Source: Gemmatimonadota bacterium | GTDB taxonomy: Bacteria > Gemmatimonadota > Gemmatimonadetes > JACCXV01 > JAHWKZ01 | NCBI GenBank assembly: GCA_030641505.1 | Contig: DAOWHI010000024.1 | Span: forward strand, 1-9,118 | Reading direction: 5' to 3' | DNA: 9,118 nucleotides | Part shown: positions 1 to 5,895 of the stretch, one piece after another | Position numbering within the stretch: position 1 is the stretch's first letter | Layout of the letters: the number at the start of each line of letters is the position of its first letter | Made by a program: the position numbers and the translations under genes | Notes under the pieces: generated by a model | Told to the model about the DNA's origin: nothing | What the model saw: only the letters and a program-made list of their open reading frames with translations | Database searches by the model: none

Positions 1-1
1 C

Positions 2-379
2 ACCAACTTCGATGTCGTGTCCGCAGATGGCGCGTTCTTGGGGGGCATCATCGCGCCCGGTATCGAGAGCGGGTTCGAAACGTTCACCGCCGCGACTGCG
101 TTGCTGCCACGGATCGCGCGTGCGCACCCGGACTCGTTCATCGGCAAGACGACCGTTGCCAACGTTCAGATTGGGGTTTACGGCGGAGCCGTGGCGATGG
201 TCGATGGGTTGGTCGCTCGGATCCGCGAGGAATGGGATCCGGCGGCGCAGGTGATCGCTACCGGCGGATTGTCTGGCGTGGTCGGACCGGATTGCCGTTC
301 GGTCGACATCATCGATCCCGACCTTACGCTGAAGGGGATTGGCTGGGGGTACGAGCGGCTTTTGCCCGTGCGCGCCTGA
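2..379 (+). CDS. coaX: Type III pantothenate kinase, C-terminal part (partial, 5' end outside window)
   Basis: This is the last 125 codons of a gene that enters from the left edge and stops with TGA at 377-379. CoaX phosphorylates pantothenate, the first step of coenzyme A synthesis, in the cytoplasm. It is a member of the ASKHA (acetate kinase/Hsp70/actin) fold. Visible family features in order are TNFDVVSADGAFLGG (end of the substrate-binding region), IIAPGIESG, a TAxLP segment, IGKTTVANVQIGVYGG, the ATP-site strand VIATGGLSGVV, and the terminal DPDLTLKGIGWGYERL. All match the usual C-terminal half of CoaX. The N-terminal phosphate-binding motif lies outside the window. No U-tract terminator follows, so readthrough towards groES cannot be excluded, although groES has its own promoter. 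Confidence 0.93.
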   Translation, partial: TNFDVVSADGAFLGGIIAPGIESGFETFTAATALLPRIARAHPDSFIGKTTVANVQIGVYGGAVAMVDGLVARIREEWDPAAQVIATGGLSGVVGPDCRSVDIIDPDLTLKGIGWGYERLLPVRA

Positions 380-383
380 CGCC

Positions 384-427
384 CCTCGCTGTTGGGCGCG
401 CTCCGCGAGGCCCTGCCAGATCGGCAG
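384..427 (+). other. Two small hairpins behind coaX, no U-tract
   Basis: CCTCGC at 384-389 can pair with GCGAGG at 405-410 across a 15-base loop. Directly after it, CTGCC at 413-417 pairs perfectly with GGCAG at 423-427 around AGATC. Neither is followed by a run of T, so they do not qualify as a classical intrinsic terminator. They might stabilise the coaX mRNA end or mean nothing. Confidence 0.25.
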
Positions 428-437
428 AACAACGGGC

Positions 438-466
438 TTGACGTGGACAGGCGGTTCTGCTAACCT
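438..466 (+). promoter_or_regulatory. Sigma70-type promoter of groES-groEL
   Basis: A -35 hexamer TTGACG (438-443) and a -10 hexamer TAACCT (461-466) are separated by exactly 17 bases. The predicted start point is near 472-474, inside the left arm of the CIRCE element. This is the expected geometry for HrcA repression of a vegetative promoter. The resulting leader before groES would be about 90 bases. Confidence 0.75.
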
Positions 467-468
467 TG

Positions 469-495
469 TTAGCACTCTAGAGCCACGAGTGCTAA
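469..495 (+). promoter_or_regulatory. CIRCE operator (HrcA-binding site), perfect
   Basis: TTAGCACTC (469-477), a 9-base spacer, and GAGTGCTAA (487-495) form the exact consensus 9-9-9 inverted repeat of CIRCE. In many bacteria the repressor HrcA binds this element and represses groESL until heat stress, with GroEL itself helping HrcA to fold. It lies three bases downstream of the -10 hexamer and about 66 bases before groES. An hrcA gene is therefore expected elsewhere in the genome; none is in the window. Confidence 0.97.
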
Positions 496-561
496 CAACG
501 CTCGTCGCGCACTCATTCCACAACAAGAACACAGTAACGCTTCTGGGAGGATTGCACAGAC

Positions 562-852
562 ATGGGTAGTAATCTCAATCCACTGGCTGATCGCGTGGTT
601 ATCAAGCCACTCGAGGAGAAAGAGACACAGAAAGGCGGCATCATCATCCCCGACACGGCAAAGGAGAAGCCGCACGAAGGAAAAGTCGTTGCGGTTGGCC
701 CGGGCAAGATTGCCGATAACGGGGAGCGGATCACGCCCGAGGTGAAGAAGGGTGACCGTGTCTTGTACAGCAAGTACGCCGGGACCGAGGTCACGGTGGA
801 CGGCGAAGAGCTTCTGATCATCAAGGATAGCGACATCCTGGCCACCCTCTAA
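562..852 (+). CDS. groES: Co-chaperonin GroES (Hsp10)
   Basis: The 96-residue protein is the heptameric lid that caps the GroEL folding chamber in the cytoplasm. It has the family's usual length and motifs: PLADRVVIKP near the N-terminus, the mobile loop that docks on GroEL at about residues 17-34 (including KGGIIIPDTA), the GKVVAVGPG strand, KKGDRVLYSKYAGTEV, and the terminal ILATL. The ATG at 562 is supported by GGGAGG at 545-550, eleven bases upstream. It is first in a two-gene operon with groEL, under the promoter at 438-466 and the CIRCE operator, so heat induction is expected. Confidence 0.98.
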   Translation: MGSNLNPLADRVVIKPLEEKETQKGGIIIPDTAKEKPHEGKVVAVGPGKIADNGERITPEVKKGDRVLYSKYAGTEVTVDGEELLIIKDSDILATL

Positions 853-903
853 CGTGGGGCCGGTAGTCAATCACGATTTTCTATTAGGAGGCAAAAGAGG
901 AAC

Positions 904-2532
904 ATGGCCAAGGAACTGAAATTTGACGTCCAGGCCCGCACCGCTCTCAAGCGCGGGATCGATCAGATGGCCGACGCCGTCAAGGTGACGTTGGGCCCGA
1001 AGGGTCGGAACGTCGTTCTCGACAAGAAGTTCGGCTCGCCGACGGTGACCAAGGATGGCGTGACGGTAGCGAAGGAGATCGAGCTCGAGGATCCGGTCGA
1101 GAACATGGGCGCCCAGATGTTGAAGGAGGTCGCGTCCAAGACGTCGGACATCGCCGGTGACGGCACTACCACGGCGACGGTTCTGGCGCAGGCGATCTTT
1201 CGCGAGGGTCTGAAGTCGGTGACTGCAGGTATCAACCCGATGAGCCTGAAGCGCGGCATCGATCGCGCGGTCAAGGTCGTCGTCGAGGAACTTGAGAAGC
1301 TCTCTGTCAAGATCACAGGGGACAAGAAGGAGATCGCCCAGGTGGGTTCGATCTCGGCCAACAACGATCCCGAGATCGGCGAGCTGATCGCCGATGCGAT
1401 GGATATCGTCGGCAAGGACGGCGTCATCACCGTCGAGGAGGCCAAGAGCCTTGAGACATCCAAGGAGACAGTCGACGGGATGCAGTTTGACCGCGGTTAC
1501 TTGTCGCCGTACTTCATCACCGATCCCGACAAAATGGAAGCCGAGATCGAGGACCCGTACATCCTCGTCCACGACAAGAAGGTCTCGACGATGAAGGATC
1601 TGCTCCCGCTGTTGGAGAAGATCGCCCAGTCGGGGAAGCCGTTGCTGCTCATTGCCGAGGACGTCGATGGTGAGGCTTTGGCGACGCTGGTTGTCAACAA
1701 GATCCGCGGAACGCTGAAGGTCGCGGCCGTCAAGGCGCCCGGCTTTGGCGATCGACGCAAGCAGATGCTCGAGGACATTGCGACGTTGACTGGCGGCAAG
1801 GTGATCTCGGAAGAGGTCGGCTTCAAGCTCGAGAACGTCGTGCTGAAGGACCTCGGTCAGGCCAAGCGCGTCGTCATCGACAAGGACAACACGACGATCA
1901 TCGATGGCGCCGGCAAGCCGGCTGACATCAAGGGGCGCGTCAACTCGATCAAGCAACAGATCGAGAACACGACCTCCGATTACGATCGCGAGAAGCTACA
2001 GGAACGGCTGGCCAAGTTGGCCGGCGGCGTAGCGGTGATCAGTGTCGGTGCGGCGACCGAGACCGAGATGAAGGAAAAGAAGGCCCGCGTCGAAGATGCG
2101 CTGCACGCGACCCGAGCGGCCGTCGAAGAGGGCATCGTCCCTGGCGGTGGCGTAGCCTTCATCCGGACCCAGAAGGCGCTCGATGAGCTGTCGCTGGAAG
2201 ATCACGACGAACAGTTGGGCGTCAAGATCGTCCGCAAGGCTCTCGAGGAGCCGGCCAAGTGGATCGTGCAGAACGCCGGTCTCGAGGGCGCGGTGTACGT
2301 CGAGAAGATCAAGACCGAGAAGAAGAACGTTGGGTTCAACGCCCAGACCATGGAGTTCGAGGACCTCATGGTGGCCGGCGTCATCGACCCGACCAAGGTG
2401 ACCCGCACGGCGCTGCAGAACGCCGCGTCGATCGCGGGGCTTTTGCTGACGACCGAAGCGGTTGTCGCCGAGAAGCCGGAAGAGAGTCCAGCTCCGCCGA
2501 TGCCCGGCGGTGGCATGGAAGGCATGTACTAA
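904..2532 (+). CDS. groEL: Chaperonin GroEL (Hsp60)
   Basis: The 542-residue protein forms the double-heptamer ATP-driven folding chamber that works with GroES. Nucleotide-binding signatures are GPKGRNVVLD at residues 31-40 and GDGTTTAT at 85-92. The Asp needed for ATP hydrolysis is D398, in the segment VEDALHATRAAVEEG. The apical domain contains the IAEDVDGEAL segment. The C-terminus ends in a short Gly/Met tail (PGGGMEGMY), typical of bacterial GroEL though with only one repeat. The start ATG follows AGGAGG at 886-891; a second purine run GAGG at 897-900 sits too close to be the main site. It lies 51 bases behind groES, and a strong terminator follows, so the pair is a complete operon. Nothing abnormal is seen. 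Confidence 0.98.
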   Translation: MAKELKFDVQARTALKRGIDQMADAVKVTLGPKGRNVVLDKKFGSPTVTKDGVTVAKEIELEDPVENMGAQMLKEVASKTSDIAGDGTTTATVLAQAIFREGLKSVTAGINPMSLKRGIDRAVKVVVEELEKLSVKITGDKKEIAQVGSISANNDPEIGELIADAMDIVGKDGVITVEEAKSLETSKETVDGMQFDRGYLSPYFITDPDKMEAEIEDPYILVHDKKVSTMKDLLPLLEKIAQSGKPLLLIAEDVDGEALATLVVNKIRGTLKVAAVKAPGFGDRRKQMLEDIATLTGGKVISEEVGFKLENVVLKDLGQAKRVVIDKDNTTIIDGAGKPADIKGRVNSIKQQIENTTSDYDREKLQERLAKLAGGVAVISVGAATETEMKEKKARVEDALHATRAAVEEGIVPGGGVAFIRTQKALDELSLEDHDEQLGVKIVRKALEEPAKWIVQNAGLEGAVYVEKIKTEKKNVGFNAQTMEFEDLMVAGVIDPTKVTRTALQNAASIAGLLLTTEAVVAEKPEESPAPPMPGGGMEGMY

Positions 2533-2559
2533 GCCGACTCTTCCAAGCTGGTAGGGGGA

Positions 2560-2587
2560 ACGGGGGGCAGCGATGCCCCCCGTTTTT
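2560..2587 (+). terminator. Intrinsic terminator of groES-groEL
   Basis: A perfect 10-bp stem (2560-2569 with 2574-2583, core ACGGGGGGCA) closes on a GCGA loop, a GNRA-type tetraloop. A run of five T follows at 2583-2587. It lies 28 bases after the groEL stop. Confidence 0.95.
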
Positions 2588-2599
2588 CGTGGGCGAAGG

Positions 2600-2629
2600 T
2601 GGGCAATCAGACGCCGGTGCGGGTATATT
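2600..2629 (+). promoter_or_regulatory. Candidate promoter of ssrA
   Basis: TGGGCA (2600-2605, four of six matches to TTGACA) and TATATT (2624-2629) are separated by 18 bases. Transcription would start near 2636 and give a leader of about 24 bases, to be removed by RNase P at 2659/2660. A weaker alternative -10 is TAGACT at 2643-2648. Confidence 0.5.
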
Positions 2630-2659
2630 TCATGCAGTGTTCTAGACTGTCGTTCTCGT

Positions 2660-3035
2660 GGGGGCGAAAGGCTTCGACGGGGAAGGATGGGGTAGAGACA
2701 GCAGGTCGTGCAGCTCAGGTCCTCACGTTAAACGGTCCTGGGAAATGATAGTTGCGAACGATAACTTCGCACTGGCTGCGTAAGGAAACTGCGTAGCCCG
2801 ATCCGCTCCTGACCGCCGCTCACCGGTGGGGGATGGATCGTCACTTTAGTGAGCTGGCCGTGTCATGAGCCTTCTGTGATGCGGCGAGACGTGGGCTTCG
2901 GTCCGCATGGAGGCTTGCCCAGCGGCTAGCGTGTCGGCGGTAGGCCGTTCGGGGACACAAATCAGCTGACTAAGCCTGTAGCGGTTTCTATTGCGCCTCT
3001 CTCGGACGTGGGTTCGAATCCCACCGCCTCCACCA
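2660..3035 (+). ncRNA. ssrA: Transfer-messenger RNA (tmRNA), one-piece
   Basis: tmRNA rescues stalled ribosomes with SmpB and tags the unfinished protein for proteolysis. The 376-base gene begins with GGGGGCG and ends with CGCCTCC-A-CCA, which pair into a 7-bp acceptor stem. It includes a G3:U pair, the identity element for alanyl-tRNA synthetase, and CCA is encoded. The 5' block continues AAAGGCTTCGACGG as in other tmRNAs. The 3' part has a T-arm, GTGGG-TTCGAAT-CCCAC (3008-3024), preceded by GACTAAGCCTGTAG, also conserved. The tag reading frame is at 2754-2783. The 5' and 3' halves are in normal order, so it is not a permuted two-piece tmRNA. It stands alone between two terminators. Confidence 0.97.
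2754..2783 (+). other. tmRNA tag-peptide reading frame, ANDNFALAA-stop
   Basis: Nine codons GCG AAC GAT AAC TTC GCA CTG GCT GCG and then TAA follow the conserved resume context TAGTT. With the uncoded alanine carried by tmRNA itself, the full tag would be AANDNFALAA. The ALAA end is the degradation signal recognised by ClpXP-type proteases. The AND start corresponds to the SspB-binding end of the Escherichia coli tag. At ten residues it is one shorter than the E. coli tag. Confidence 0.93.
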
Positions 3036-3044
3036 GAGTGATCC

Positions 3045-3076
3045 ACGGGTTTCGGTCTCCCACCGGGGCCCGTTTT
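3045..3076 (+). terminator. Intrinsic terminator of ssrA
   Basis: ACGGG (3045-3049) pairs with CCCGT (3069-3073), three T:G wobble pairs continue the stem, and CGGT (3053-3056) pairs with ACCG (3062-3065). This gives a continuous 12-bp stem with a five-base loop CTCCC. TTTT follows at 3073-3076, ten bases after the encoded CCA. Confidence 0.85.
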
Positions 3077-3158
3077 GGTATCAATCGGGACAATCGGAAG
3101 ATGACTTCAAAGATGCTGGGAAGATCCCTGGGAATGACGCAACCGCCCCGCGCCGTCT

Positions 3159-3164
3159 TATATT
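3159..3164 (+). promoter_or_regulatory. Candidate -10 element of lgt
   Basis: TATATT ends only eight bases before the lgt ATG. A transcript starting at the usual distance would begin at or within two bases of the ATG, giving a leaderless mRNA. The only -35-like sequence is ATGACG at 3134-3139 with a long 19-base spacer, so the promoter call is tentative. Confidence 0.4.
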
Positions 3165-3172
3165 GATCGCAG

Positions 3173-3955
3173 ATGTACCCGATTCTTTTCCGCGTCGGCG
3201 ACTTCACCGTGACTTCATACGGGGTCATGCTGGTGGTCGCCTTTATCGGCGCCGGGCTCATCGTCGCGAAGGAGTTCCGACGTCGCGGCCGGGATCCGTC
3301 GGCAGCCCAGGACATCGTGCTGGCCGCGATGGTGGGTGGTGTGGTGGGCTCCAAGCTCTACTGGGCATTCGCCCAGGGCGGGGAGTTGGCCCAGGATCCG
3401 TTCGGCACGCTGTTCAGCCGCGGTGGTTTCACCTTCTATGGTGGGCTGATCGGTGGTATTCTGGCCGTTCTAGGATGGCTGGCTTGGAAGAAGTACCCGC
3501 TCCGGCAGGCAGTCGACGCGTGCGCGGTGGCGGTTCCGGTCGGGTACATGTTGGGTCGCGTCGGGTGCTTTCTTGTCGGCGATGACTATGGCTACCCGAC
3601 TGATGTGCCCTGGGCGGTGGCGTTCCCTGAAGGCAGCCCGCCGACGGACGTGCCCGTCCACCCGACCCAGATCTACGAGATTGTGCTGACCTTGCCGATT
3701 TTCGGATTCCTGATGTGGTTACGGAAGAGGAACCTCCCCGACGGGATGGTGTTCTTCGCTTTCCTAGTGTTGGCCGGTATCGAGCGATTTGGGATCGAGT
3801 TCTACCGCGTCAACCCCGAGGTCGCCTTCGGCTTGACCGATGCTCAATTCGTTTCGGTCGGCCTGATCGCGTCGGGTCTGATCGGGATGACTTGGGTTCG
3901 GCGTAACCCGGCTCGGAGCGCCGCCAACGCGGCTCCTGCGCCCACCTCAGCCTGA
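3173..3955 (+). CDS. lgt: Prolipoprotein diacylglyceryl transferase (Lgt family), divergent active site
   Basis: Lgt moves diacylglycerol from phosphatidylglycerol to the lipobox cysteine of lipoprotein precursors in the inner membrane. The 260-residue protein has about seven hydrophobic segments and the family landmarks: SYGVM near residue 16, RGGFTFYGGLIGG at 83-95, GRVGCFLVGDDYG at 128-140, DVPWAVAFP, the VHPTQIYE box at about 162-169, and RFGIEFYR at 205-212. By position against the E. coli enzyme, Y26, R143, G154, R239 and E243 are kept (Y16, R129, G140, R205, E209). H103, N146 and Y235 are replaced (Y89, C132, A201), and E151 is Asp (D137). The Ala/Pro tail is dispensable-looking. No Shine-Dalgarno precedes the ATG. 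The gene is monocistronic, converging on mlaD with 16 bases between. Family membership is firm; standard activity is inferred. Confidence 0.88.
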   Translation: MYPILFRVGDFTVTSYGVMLVVAFIGAGLIVAKEFRRRGRDPSAAQDIVLAAMVGGVVGSKLYWAFAQGGELAQDPFGTLFSRGGFTFYGGLIGGILAVLGWLAWKKYPLRQAVDACAVAVPVGYMLGRVGCFLVGDDYGYPTDVPWAVAFPEGSPPTDVPVHPTQIYEIVLTLPIFGFLMWLRKRNLPDGMVFFAFLVLAGIERFGIEFYRVNPEVAFGLTDAQFVSVGLIASGLIGMTWVRRNPARSAANAAPAPTSA

Positions 3956-3971
3956 GCCGAAGTCGAGCCGC

Positions 3972-4988
3972 CTAGAATACTTTCAGATTGATGTACTTCC
4001 GGGGGTTCTCCTGGATGTCCGTCATCAGCGACTGACTATCGATGACGAACTTGTCGATGCGCTCATACAGCGTGGGGTCGCGAATTAGACGCGCGACTGT
4101 ACCCTCGCCTTCGTGCATCTCGGCGATCAGCTGTTCGCCCTGACGAACGGTCTGTACCAAGCGGTCGTACAACTCCGGGTCCTGAACCATCTTGCCGAGT
4201 GTGCCTTCGCCTTCGCGGATGCTAGTTGTGAGCGCCTGCAGGTCGGCGGTGGTCACGACCAGCTGGTCGTAGAGCCGCGGATCGTTGAGCAGCGCCGACA
4301 GCGTGCCGTCGCCGGTTTGGGCCTTGTCGAGGAGCGTCGATCCGCGCTGTGAGAGGCTGAGCCACTCCTCGTACAGTTGTGGATCGTGGATAAGCCGCCC
4401 CAGCGTGCCTTCACCAGTGTTAATGCTGGCGATCAATTGACGTGTTCCTTCAAGCGATCCGACTAGCTCTTCTACGCCTTCAGCGGCACGAGCGATCAAC
4501 CCCTCGTAGTCGATCGGCGCATCATTCAAGACGATGTCGGCTTCTTGGAGAACGGGTTGACGCGGGTCACCGACCTCGATGTCGAGGTACTTGTCGCCTA
4601 GCAAGCCGACGGTCCCGATCTTGATACGCGACGAGCGCGTTACCTTGTCCTGAACCGAACGGTCAACATCGAACCCGATGATCACCGCTCGTTCGCCGAG
4701 CGAGTCACCATACGCGGCCAGCAGTCGTCGATCCAGGCTGTCGCGGTTGGTTGAGTCGATGAATCCGACCGTACGTACGGATCCGACACCGACGCCCGCG
4801 AGTCTCACCGGGGCCCCTTTCTGTAGCCCGGAGACGCCCGGCATCAGCGTGTACAGCGTGTATTTGTCGGCGAACACACCGGCCCGGCCACCGAGCGTAA
4901 AGAACGCCAGGAGGAACAACGCCAGCCCGACGATGACCAGAATGCCGACCTTGAGCTCGGACCAAGTGAGGAACTGCGAACGCCTCAC
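3972..4988 (-). CDS. mlaD: MCE-domain lipid-binding protein (MlaD-like) with four 34-residue repeats
   Basis: The 338-residue protein is the substrate-binding part of an Mla/MCE ABC transporter, which moves phospholipids between inner and outer membrane. It has a short cytoplasmic start, one membrane anchor at about residues 12-32, and an MCE domain at about 43-140 (PGVSGLQKGAPVRLAGVGVG and GTVGLLGDKYLDIEV are typical). A long helical tail follows, in which a G-E/D-GTL...DP-x-LY motif recurs at residues 192, 226, 260 and 294. It ends ENPRKYINLKVF. I chose the GTG at 4988-4986 because it overlaps the mlaF stop as GTGA and puts the anchor at the N-terminus. A longer in-frame reading up to 5213 would duplicate mlaF sequence in another frame and looks spurious. 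At about twice the length of E. coli MlaD, it could form a longer tunnel or needle. Last gene of mlaE-mlaF-mlaD. Confidence 0.9.
   Translation of the reverse strand: MRRSQFLTWSELKVGILVIVGLALFLLAFFTLGGRAGVFADKYTLYTLMPGVSGLQKGAPVRLAGVGVGSVRTVGFIDSTNRDSLDRRLLAAYGDSLGERAVIIGFDVDRSVQDKVTRSSRIKIGTVGLLGDKYLDIEVGDPRQPVLQEADIVLNDAPIDYEGLIARAAEGVEELVGSLEGTRQLIASINTGEGTLGRLIHDPQLYEEWLSLSQRGSTLLDKAQTGDGTLSALLNDPRLYDQLVVTTADLQALTTSIREGEGTLGKMVQDPELYDRLVQTVRQGEQLIAEMHEGEGTVARLIRDPTLYERIDKFVIDSQSLMTDIQENPRKYINLKVF
4056..4415 (-). repeat. Exact 34-codon period repeat inside mlaD
   Basis: Four copies of an 18-residue motif begin at residues 192, 226, 260 and 294, each 34 residues (102 bases) apart. They read GEGTLGRLIHDPQLYEEW, GDGTLSALLNDPRLYDQL, GEGTLGKMVQDPELYDRL and GEGTVARLIRDPTLYERI. 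The 16 residues between copies are helix-compatible and not obviously conserved. The DNA copies have diverged, so this is an old protein repeat, not a recent duplication. Confidence 0.93.
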
Positions 4989-5839
4989 GCGCCGGCCATC
5001 CTGGCATCGATAAACGAACGTACGTCTGGATTGTCGGTTGCCAGCACTTCTTCTCCGGTGCCCTCGAAGACGATGTCGCCGTCCTTCAGCATCGCGAAAC
5101 GATCCCCGACCGCCAGCGCGGCCCCGATATCGTGCGTCACGACGATGCTCGCGACACCTTGTTGATCCCGCAACTTGTTGATCAGTGCAGTGATAGTCTG
5201 CGCTGCAATACAACCGACACTTGGGGTCGTGTCATCGTAAAGCACGATTCTGGGGCTCCCCATGATCGCCCTTGCGAGCGCGACCCGCTTGCGCATCCCA
5301 CCCGATAGCTCAGCTGGCATCAGGCTGGCCACCTTTGGCTCGAGATCGACGAACGAGAGCTTCTCCTGGACCACGCGGATGACCTCTTCCTCCTCGTGGC
5401 CCTTCTCCTCGTGCAGTCGAAACGCCAAGTTGTCGCCAACCGTCAACGAGTCAAACAGCGCCCCACCTTGGAACACCATTCCGATCTGGCGGCGCACCTG
5501 GTCGAGAATCTCTTGCGAAGTGTAGGTGACGTTAACGCCGTGGACGTAGACTCGCCCCGAATCGGGTTCGAGCAGGCCCAAGATGATGCGCAGGATGGTG
5601 CTCTTGCCTTGACCGGAGCCGCCCATGACGACGAGGGTCTCACCGCGGTCGACCTCGAGCCAGATACCGTCGAGAACGGTGTTCTCACTAAACGACAAAT
5701 GAACATCCTCGAGATCGATCATCCGGTTCTCCGGATCGGGCGGCCGGTCTCGTCCGGAGGTGGGACGCGGTTGCCACCGGGGATCGGGCCCAAGCTCCCG
5801 AGGATCGTCGGACCCGCGCTTGTTGCGACGACGGAACAT
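4985..5839 (-). CDS. mlaF: Mla/MCE transporter ATP-binding protein (MlaF-like), abnormal Walker B and D-loop
   Basis: The 284-residue ABC ATPase powers the lipid transporter formed with MlaE and MlaD at the cytoplasmic face of the inner membrane. Walker A is GGSGQGKST at residues 73-81, the Q-loop is MVFQGG (Q124), the signature is LSGGM at 178-182 and the H-loop is H236. The Walker B region reads IVLYDDTTPSVGCIAAQ (198-214), where the family normally has a form close to ILYDEPTTGLDP. The catalytic Glu is Asp, and the D-loop Asp is missing. The ATG at 5839 has AGGA eight bases upstream and adds a charged, Pro-rich 39-residue N-terminus. A second ATG at 5722, codon 40, begins MIDLEDVHLSF where the family usually starts; it also has GGAG upstream and may be the true start. 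Its stop overlaps the mlaD start (GTGA). Confidence 0.92.
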   Translation of the reverse strand: MFRRRNKRGSDDPRELGPDPRWQPRPTSGRDRPPDPENRMIDLEDVHLSFSENTVLDGIWLEVDRGETLVVMGGSGQGKSTILRIILGLLEPDSGRVYVHGVNVTYTSQEILDQVRRQIGMVFQGGALFDSLTVGDNLAFRLHEEKGHEEEEVIRVVQEKLSFVDLEPKVASLMPAELSGGMRKRVALARAIMGSPRIVLYDDTTPSVGCIAAQTITALINKLRDQQGVASIVVTHDIGAALAVGDRFAMLKDGDIVFEGTGEEVLATDNPDVRSFIDARMAGA

Positions 5840-5895
5840 CAGGTGGTTCCTAATCTATCGCGGTAGTCGCATCGGAGCGCCATGTCACCCGTTCG

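Noticed and set aside
384..427. Hairpins after coaX as an intrinsic terminator
   Set aside because: The stems are short and no T-run follows; recorded only as small hairpins.
871..1956. 361-codon minus-strand open frame opposite groEL
   Set aside because: It lies wholly antisense to the highly conserved groEL gene, has the Leu/Arg/Asp-rich composition of an antisense shadow, and shows no recognisable domain.
2846..3354. Minus-strand open frames across the tmRNA 3' end and lgt start (products containing GIRTHVRERRNRNRYR and VEAVGFEPTSER)
   Set aside because: These are the well-known false proteins made by translating the antisense of a tRNA-like T-arm and acceptor end. They overlap the tmRNA gene and the lgt start and have no support of their own.
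4056..4415. CRISPR-like or recent DNA repeat array
   Set aside because: The periodicity is in the protein; the DNA copies are diverged and lie within a coding frame, with no spacer-repeat structure.
4989..5213. 75-codon upstream extension of mlaD on the minus strand
   Set aside because: It overlaps the mlaF 3' end in another frame, is rich in Arg and Cys with no MCE similarity, and would place a long soluble stretch before the membrane anchor. The GTG at 4988 fits better.
5200..5240. A compensated frameshift explaining the odd MlaF Walker B stretch
   Set aside because: One of the other two frames hits a stop, and the other gives no DEPTTGLD-like sequence, so the change is not a simple pair of indels.
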